In this document: positions 59,307 to 64,000 of the stretch, piece by piece
Numbering within the stretch: position 1 is the first letter of the stretch
Layout of the letters: every line of letters starts with the position of its first letter
Assembly: GCA_902780935.1 (NCBI GenBank)
Contig: CACZHP010000005.1
Span: forward strand, 48,822-112,821
Direction of reading: 5' to 3'
Source: an uncultured Bacteroidia bacterium
Lineage (GTDB): Bacteria; Bacteroidota; Bacteroidia; Bacteroidales; UBA932
Length of the DNA: 64,000 nucleotides
The notes under the pieces: model-generated
What the model saw: only the letters and a program-made list of their open reading frames with translations
Told to the model about the DNA's origin: nothing
Databases searched by the model: none
Translations under genes and position numbers: made by a program

Positions 59307-61601
59307 CTAGTCCGCATCCTTGACCAGACGGACGGAGAGACCGTCGCCACGGTGGCCTTTGGCTTCCAAGGTAAAAAAGTCATGCGTAAATGACAGATGA
59401 TAAGCGTCCGATGTGGCGGCATTGGAGGTGTAATATCCCCCAATGAAGGGAAAAACACCATCGATCGTCCTCACTCCCGCTTCCGGCAAGAAAACAGCCC
59501 CGGCAGACTCCAGTACGATTTCCCAGTCATTCCGGGAAATTGTGTTCGAACCATAACTGGCTTTAATATCATTGACTGAATTAAGTGGCCAGACCGTAAT
59601 CCGCCAATCATCAGGCAACAGAATTACACCGTTCGTCCCCGCAACCTGCGCCTTGGCGAAACGCACTCCGGAAGAGGTGTTTCTATTATGCAGAATAAAA
59701 AGCCATTCAGCGACTGAAGGCGTGCGCCATAGATTCTCCTGTCCGCCGCCGTTTGAAATGCGGTTATAGCCCCAGTCCGCCTTTCCGCTCCGGTCGGACA
59801 AGTCACAATCCGGATCCCCATAGGCATAATGCAGGGCGCTGCTTTGGGTGTTCTCGTTGCCGCTCCATGGCTGGTAGTTCACTGCTCCATGGTCATAACC
59901 GCTGGTAGCCCAGCCGAAAAGGTCTATCCATCCGTTCCAGACAGGAGATATATTCTCATTCTCTTTGCCGACAAAATCGAACTGATGATCAGCGAAACGC
60001 CACTCACTTCTTGAAGCATTAAACCTCAAGTTCCCTTTCGAGAAAAACACCTGGGCACCTTCCCGCACTGAGAACAGGCCCTTAACGGCTCCTGTCGGCG
60101 ACACCAACGTACTGTCAGATGTCGTAAACGAAAGCTCATTACCGTATGTGGTCCCCCCTCCGGTAGTGATATAGGCCCTCACAAAGTAGGTCGTACCCGG
60201 TGCGAGTCCTCCGATCCGGACACGTCCATTCTTTTCCGACGGATTGATCGGTACATGGAGACCTTCTATGGAAGGATTGTGACAAGATCCCCAGCAGATT
60301 CCGGATTCAGACCCGCAGGAAAAGCCATCATCCATAAGCGTTCTCCCGGATAATGCCGACGATGCGGTTATATCAGAGGCTTCCTGTGTCTGCACAAAGG
60401 GAGACACTACAAACTTCAAACTGTCGTATTCCCTGCGACTGATCCTTCCCTTGCTGTACTCCTCCTCAAAAGAGACACACTCCCGATCGACTAGTTTGAA
60501 AACAGCGATAAAACCACTCTCTTTTTCATCATTGAAATGCGACAGGAAATAAAGGTGCTCAGGACTGCCTTGAGGAAAGAGTTTTGACATCTCGGCGCAC
60601 TTTGCGTTCAAACGGATTTCCTCTTTGGAAATCCGGGATGATATAATCTCTTTATAGGGCTTATCCTGCTTTATCTCATTGAACAGCTTATTTTTTGTCA
60701 GTGAAAGAAGCCATCTGGCTCCGTCCAGATAAGCCTCCAGATCCTGGTTACCCCATGCCTTACCAGAATCCGTGGAGTCTGAAGACTGGTGCCACCTTGA
60801 AAGCGACAGGATGGATAAGAGGCATAAGGCAAACCCGAAGAAAGGAGAGGCCCTTCTTCTCCAGCGGCAGGAGTCCAACGCCTTACGTACAGCCTCCATA
60901 CCCTCGAAACGCCTGTCAGGCAACGGTCGAACGCATTTGGCGGCGATATGACTAAAACGGTGAGGAAAAATCTCCCGCAGAATCAGTCCGAATGAATATA
61001 TATCCGTCCTACAATCGACAACAGTCCCTGAAGATTGTTCCGGAGACATATATTTCACTGTCCCTGCCGACTGCTTCAAGACAGCGTAGTCATCCGCGTC
61101 AGAAAGTCCGAAGTCAATGATCTTGACATTACCTCCGTTCCTGGTTATGAGGATGTTGGAAGGCTTCAGGTCGCGGTGGAGGATTTGTTTGCTATGAATG
61201 TACATCAGAGCGTCGACGAGTTGGTCCAACACCTTGAGACGGGCTTCTTTCGAAGGCTTGCCGGCAAGGAATACATCCAGAGTCACTCCGTCGATGTATT
61301 CCATCACGATGCAGGGTCCAATCGCCTCGTTCATCTCCTTGGCATTGGCTTTGGCAATATTCGGGTGGTCGAGCTGGGCCATCAGCTCAAACTCCTTCTT
61401 TAGCAACTCCAGATAAACCATCTGTCCGATGAACTCGGTCTTAAGCCCTTTGAGCATAAACCAACGGCCCTGCCGCCTCACCTTCACAAGGCGGTTGAAA
61501 CCACGACTCGGGATCTCCTCGTAAATAGACCTGGAGTCGTTCTCCGAGAGGAAACTGCCGGAGAGTGGGCCGGAAGTGCTGTCGTCGTTCATTGATGTCA
61601 T
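59307..61601 (-). CDS. Transmembrane Ser/Thr protein kinase with extracellular FN3-like and C-terminal domains
   Basis: A 764-residue protein in three parts. Residues about 20-260 are a eukaryotic-type kinase: Lys in RWFMLKGLK, catalytic loop HRDLKPSNI, DFG in IIDFGLSD, and MSPEQ in place of APE. A membrane helix follows (FFGFALCLLSILSLS, about 280-294). The outer part contains an FN3-like segment (GLAPGTTYFVRAYITTGGGT) and a C-terminal domain of about 250 residues (FFSKGNLRFN, LFGWATSGYDHG, LWRTPSVAEWLFIL), familiar in Bacteroidales surface proteins. I chose the ATG at 61601. It may sense an extracellular ligand and phosphorylate cytoplasmic targets. Confidence 0.88.
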   Translation of the reverse strand: MTSMNDDSTSGPLSGSFLSENDSRSIYEEIPSRGFNRLVKVRRQGRWFMLKGLKTEFIGQMVYLELLKKEFELMAQLDHPNIAKANAKEMNEAIGPCIVMEYIDGVTLDVFLAGKPSKEARLKVLDQLVDALMYIHSKQILHRDLKPSNILITRNGGNVKIIDFGLSDADDYAVLKQSAGTVKYMSPEQSSGTVVDCRTDIYSFGLILREIFPHRFSHIAAKCVRPLPDRRFEGMEAVRKALDSCRWRRRASPFFGFALCLLSILSLSRWHQSSDSTDSGKAWGNQDLEAYLDGARWLLSLTKNKLFNEIKQDKPYKEIISSRISKEEIRLNAKCAEMSKLFPQGSPEHLYFLSHFNDEKESGFIAVFKLVDRECVSFEEEYSKGRISRREYDSLKFVVSPFVQTQEASDITASSALSGRTLMDDGFSCGSESGICWGSCHNPSIEGLHVPINPSEKNGRVRIGGLAPGTTYFVRAYITTGGGTTYGNELSFTTSDSTLVSPTGAVKGLFSVREGAQVFFSKGNLRFNASRSEWRFADHQFDFVGKENENISPVWNGWIDLFGWATSGYDHGAVNYQPWSGNENTQSSALHYAYGDPDCDLSDRSGKADWGYNRISNGGGQENLWRTPSVAEWLFILHNRNTSSGVRFAKAQVAGTNGVILLPDDWRITVWPLNSVNDIKASYGSNTISRNDWEIVLESAGAVFLPEAGVRTIDGVFPFIGGYYTSNAATSDAYHLSFTHDFFTLEAKGHRGDGLSVRLVKDAD

Positions 61602-61715
61602 GGAAAAACATATAAAGATACGCCTTTTTTGATTCAAAAACCCTAAAAGGACCACAATGGACCAGCGTTTTAATGAAAAAAGACGCATATTCGCGACAAA
61701 CAAACCCATTCCGCG

Positions 61716-62279
61716 ATGAACAAGACCAGTCCAGAGATCCACGAGCTCAAAAGACGGTTCGAAGACCAATTGAGGCGAAAGATCAAAACCCCGAAGGATT
61801 TCATATTCCTGAGCGGCGTCGTCTGGGACCGTACCCATGAGACGATAAGCCCGACAACTCTCAAGAGGCTATGGGGATATATCGACGGAGCCGACCAGGC
61901 CCGGAGCAGCACACTGGACATCCTTTCCAAGGCGTTGGGATTCAAGGATTGGGATGACTTCCTCGCGGATGTGGATAACAAAGGCGGGTCGGATCTGGTG
62001 GTGTCCCCGCATGTCAGCGTCGATGACCTGAAAGAAGGTAGCCGGGTCGCCGTCTCCTGGAACCCGAACCGCCACTGTGTGTTCCGTTACCTTGGTAACA
62101 CGAATTTCATTGTGGAGGAAGCCCTGAATTCAAAACTGAAAAAGGGTGACACTTTCAGCGCCACCCTTTTCATCCTGAATGAACCCCTGTTCCTGAACAA
62201 TCTCATCCAGGGTCATAACCCGCCGGTGCCTTTCGTCATCGGCAACAGGGACGGTCTCCGGGAGATAGAGGTCCTTTAA
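61716..62279 (+). CDS. Hypothetical protein with helical DNA-binding-like N-terminus
   Basis: A 187-residue protein divergent from the kinase gene. Residues about 5-85 are helical (KTSPEIHELKRRFEDQL, SPTTLKRLWGYIDGAD, RSSTLDILSKALGFKDW) and resemble a helix-turn-helix found in a group of Bacteroidales proteins. The rest is beta-rich (SRVAVSWNPNRHCVFRYLG). It may regulate the kinase gene across the shared 114-base promoter region. It converges with dnaK. Confidence 0.7.
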   Translation: MNKTSPEIHELKRRFEDQLRRKIKTPKDFIFLSGVVWDRTHETISPTTLKRLWGYIDGADQARSSTLDILSKALGFKDWDDFLADVDNKGGSDLVVSPHVSVDDLKEGSRVAVSWNPNRHCVFRYLGNTNFIVEEALNSKLKKGDTFSATLFILNEPLFLNNLIQGHNPPVPFVIGNRDGLREIEVL

Positions 62280-62282
62280 TTC

Positions 62283-64000
62283 CTACTGCTCGTCAGGTCC
62301 CTGATCCTGAGGGCCGGGCTGAGGACCCTGAGGGCCGCCCTGCGGGCCGTAAGGATTCTGACCAGCCGCACCCTGCTGAGCCTGGTACATCTTCTCGAAA
62401 GCCTTATTGAGGGCCTCGGAATACCTGTCGATGTCAGCGAGATTCTGGCTCTTGACAGCCTCCTTAAGGGAGGCGACATTTGTCTCGACCTCGGACTTAA
62501 CGTCAGCGGGAACCTTGTCACCATTGTCCTTGAGGAACTTCTCAGCCTGGAAGCAAAGGGCGTCAGCGTTGTTGATCTTGTCAACCCTCTCCTTGGCGGC
62601 CTGGTCAGCGGCCTCATTGGCCTTGGCCTCATCCCTCATCCTCTGGATCTCAGCGTCGGAAAGACCTGAGGAAGCCTCGATCCTGATGTTCTGCTCCTTG
62701 CCGGTAGCCTTGTCCTTAGCGGACACATTGAGGATACCGTTGGCATCGATGTCGAAGGTCACCTCAATCTGAGGGATACCCCTCGGAGCGGGAGCGATGC
62801 CATCCAGATGGAAGAGACCGAGCTCCTTGTTGTCTTTTGCCATAGGACGCTCACCCTGAAGCACATGGATCTCGACTGAAGGCTGGTTGTCAGCGGCCGT
62901 GGAGAACACCTGGCTCTTGTGGGTAGGGATAGTCGTGTTGGCGTCGATAAGCTTTGTCATGACACCACCGAGGGTCTCGATACCGAGCGAAAGCGGAGTG
63001 ACATCCAGAAGAAGGACATCCTTCACATCACCGGCGAGGACACCGCCCTGGATGGAAGCGCCGATAGCCACGACCTCGTCAGGATTGACGCTCTTGTTAG
63101 GCTCCTTGCCGAAGAACTCCTTGACAAGCTGCTGGACCTTCGGGATACGGGTGGAACCACCCACGAGAAGGACCTCGTCAATGTCGGAAGCCTGCAGACC
63201 GGCGTCACGAAGAGCGATGCGGCAAGGCTCGATGGACCTCTGGAAGAGGTTGTCGCAAATCTGCTCGAACTTGGCCCTGGTGAGGGTCTTCACAAGGTGC
63301 TTAGGAATACCGTCCACAGGCATGATGTAAGGAAGGTTAATCTCGGTCGAGGTCTGGTTGGAGAGCTCGATCTTAGCCTTCTCAGCGGCCTCTTTAAGCC
63401 TCTGAAGAGCCATAGGATCCTTCTTGAGGTCGATCCCGCCATTTTCGGCGGCGAACTCAGCGGCCAGCCAGTTGATGATCTCCTGGTCGAAATCATCACC
63501 ACCGAGGTGAGTGTCACCATTTGTGGACTTGACCTCGAACACACCACCACCCAACTCAAGGATGGAGATATCGAAGGTACCACCGCCAAGGTCATAGACA
63601 GCGACCTTCATGTCCTTGTTCTTCTTGTCAAGGCCGTATGCCAAAGCGGCGGCCGTAGGCTCGTTGATAATCCTCTTGACATCCAGACCCGCGATCTTAC
63701 CAGCCTCCTTGGTGGCCTGACGCTGGGAGTCAGAGAAGTAAGCCGGGACAGTGATGACAGCCTCGGTGACATCCTGACGAAGATAGTCCTCAGCGGTCTT
63801 CTTCATTTTCTGAAGAATCATAGCGGAGATCTCCTGCGGCGAATAAAGCTTGCCGTTGATGTCCACGCGGGGAGTGTTGTTGTCACCCTTGACTACTTTA
63901 TAAGGAACCCTGCTAACCTCTTTGGTCACCTGGTCATAAGTCTCTCCCATGAATCTCTTGATGGAGAAGACAGTATTCTGAGGGTTGGTGATAGCCTGAC
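62283..64000 (-). CDS. dnaK: Chaperone DnaK (Hsp70), 3' part
   Basis: The C-terminal 572 or so residues of DnaK; the N-terminus lies beyond the right edge (the frame is open to 64000). Visible motifs: the nucleotide domain signature [31 protein letters not shown], the linker region [19 protein letters not shown], the substrate-binding domain and the helical lid. The C-terminus is rich in Gly, Pro and Gln, ending GPDEQ. DnaK folds proteins with DnaJ and GrpE. Confidence 0.97.
   Translation of the reverse strand, partial: QAITNPQNTVFSIKRFMGETYDQVTKEVSRVPYKVVKGDNNTPRVDINGKLYSPQEISAMILQKMKKTAEDYLRQDVTEAVITVPAYFSDSQRQATKEAGKIAGLDVKRIINEPTAAALAYGLDKKNKDMKVAVYDLGGGTFDISILELGGGVFEVKSTNGDTHLGGDDFDQEIINWLAAEFAAENGGIDLKKDPMALQRLKEAAEKAKIELSNQTSTEINLPYIMPVDGIPKHLVKTLTRAKFEQICDNLFQRSIEPCRIALRDAGLQASDIDEVLLVGGSTRIPKVQQLVKEFFGKEPNKSVNPDEVVAIGASIQGGVLAGDVKDVLLLDVTPLSLGIETLGGVMTKLIDANTTIPTHKSQVFSTAADNQPSVEIHVLQGERPMAKDNKELGLFHLDGIAPAPRGIPQIEVTFDIDANGILNVSAKDKATGKEQNIRIEASSGLSDAEIQRMRDEAKANEAADQAAKERVDKINNADALCFQAEKFLKDNGDKVPADVKSEVETNVASLKEAVKSQNLADIDRYSEALNKAFEKMYQAQQGAAGQNPYGPQGGPQGPQPGPQDQGPDEQ

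Overview
The window looks like a chromosomal piece of a Bacteroidota genome, most likely order Bacteroidales. The evidence is Bacteroidota-type promoters (a TAnnTTTG -7 box with a TTG about 19-21 bases upstream) at rpmH, tRNA-Val, a toxin-antitoxin pair and the CRISPR regulator; fimbrillin-like and leucine-rich-repeat lipoproteins; and Bacteroidales-style versions of MurA, PolA, Alr and Cas6. Both ends are cut: the left edge falls inside an aminopeptidase C gene and the right edge inside dnaK. No species can be named from sequence alone.

Layout. (1) 1-5.4 kb, housekeeping: pepC end, polA, an ECF sigma factor, rsmG, rpmH, tadA, tRNA-Val. (2) 5.4-12.6 kb, an accessory block read leftward, rich in proteins tied to ADP-ribose, NAD or RNA-repair chemistry: a HAD fragment, phosphoesterase, A1S_2505-like protein, ADP-ribosylglycohydrolase, NrtR-like Nudix and a NADAR-like protein. 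It includes decaying genes and one gene whose coding strand almost lacks cytosine. (3) 12.8-15.5 kb: an AAA/DUF4143 ATPase, a second A1S_2505-like paralogue, a YD-repeat-like protein and a broken membrane gene. (4) 15.6-27.6 kb: a long leftward cluster holding a JAMM peptidase, an E2-like UBC protein and a ThiF-type E1, followed by a ClpB-type unfoldase, a TPR/retropepsin-like protein, a vWA protein, an MreB-like actin and a SprT-like metalloprotease. This is the strongest candidate for an undescribed system.

(5) 27.8-40.2 kb: a type III-A CRISPR-Cas locus between two arrays with related repeats and leaders. It encodes a WYL regulator, Cas6, Cas10 (cyclase motif kept, HD motif not found), Csm2-Csm5, a Card1/Can2-like effector with an in-frame TGA, a Csx1-like CARF-HEPN protein with an extra C-terminal domain, and a truncated Cas1. 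The expected logic is Cas6 processing, target-RNA sensing by Csm, cyclic oligoadenylate production by Cas10 and RNA cleavage by Csx1. New spacer acquisition from this locus looks lost. (6) 40.3-44.6 kb: two more ATPases of the DUF234/DUF4143 sort around a RecD-like helicase. (7) 44.6-54.1 kb, mostly housekeeping: an acyltransferase-like membrane protein, tRNA-Gln, DJ-1-like protein, alr, a zinc peptidase, gmk, nadD, a CopA-like ATPase missing its nucleotide-binding domain, murA and murB. (8) 54.2-64 kb: a VapC-type toxin-antitoxin pair, a large LRR surface lipoprotein, a transmembrane Ser/Thr kinase with surface domains, a small DNA-binding-like protein and dnaK.
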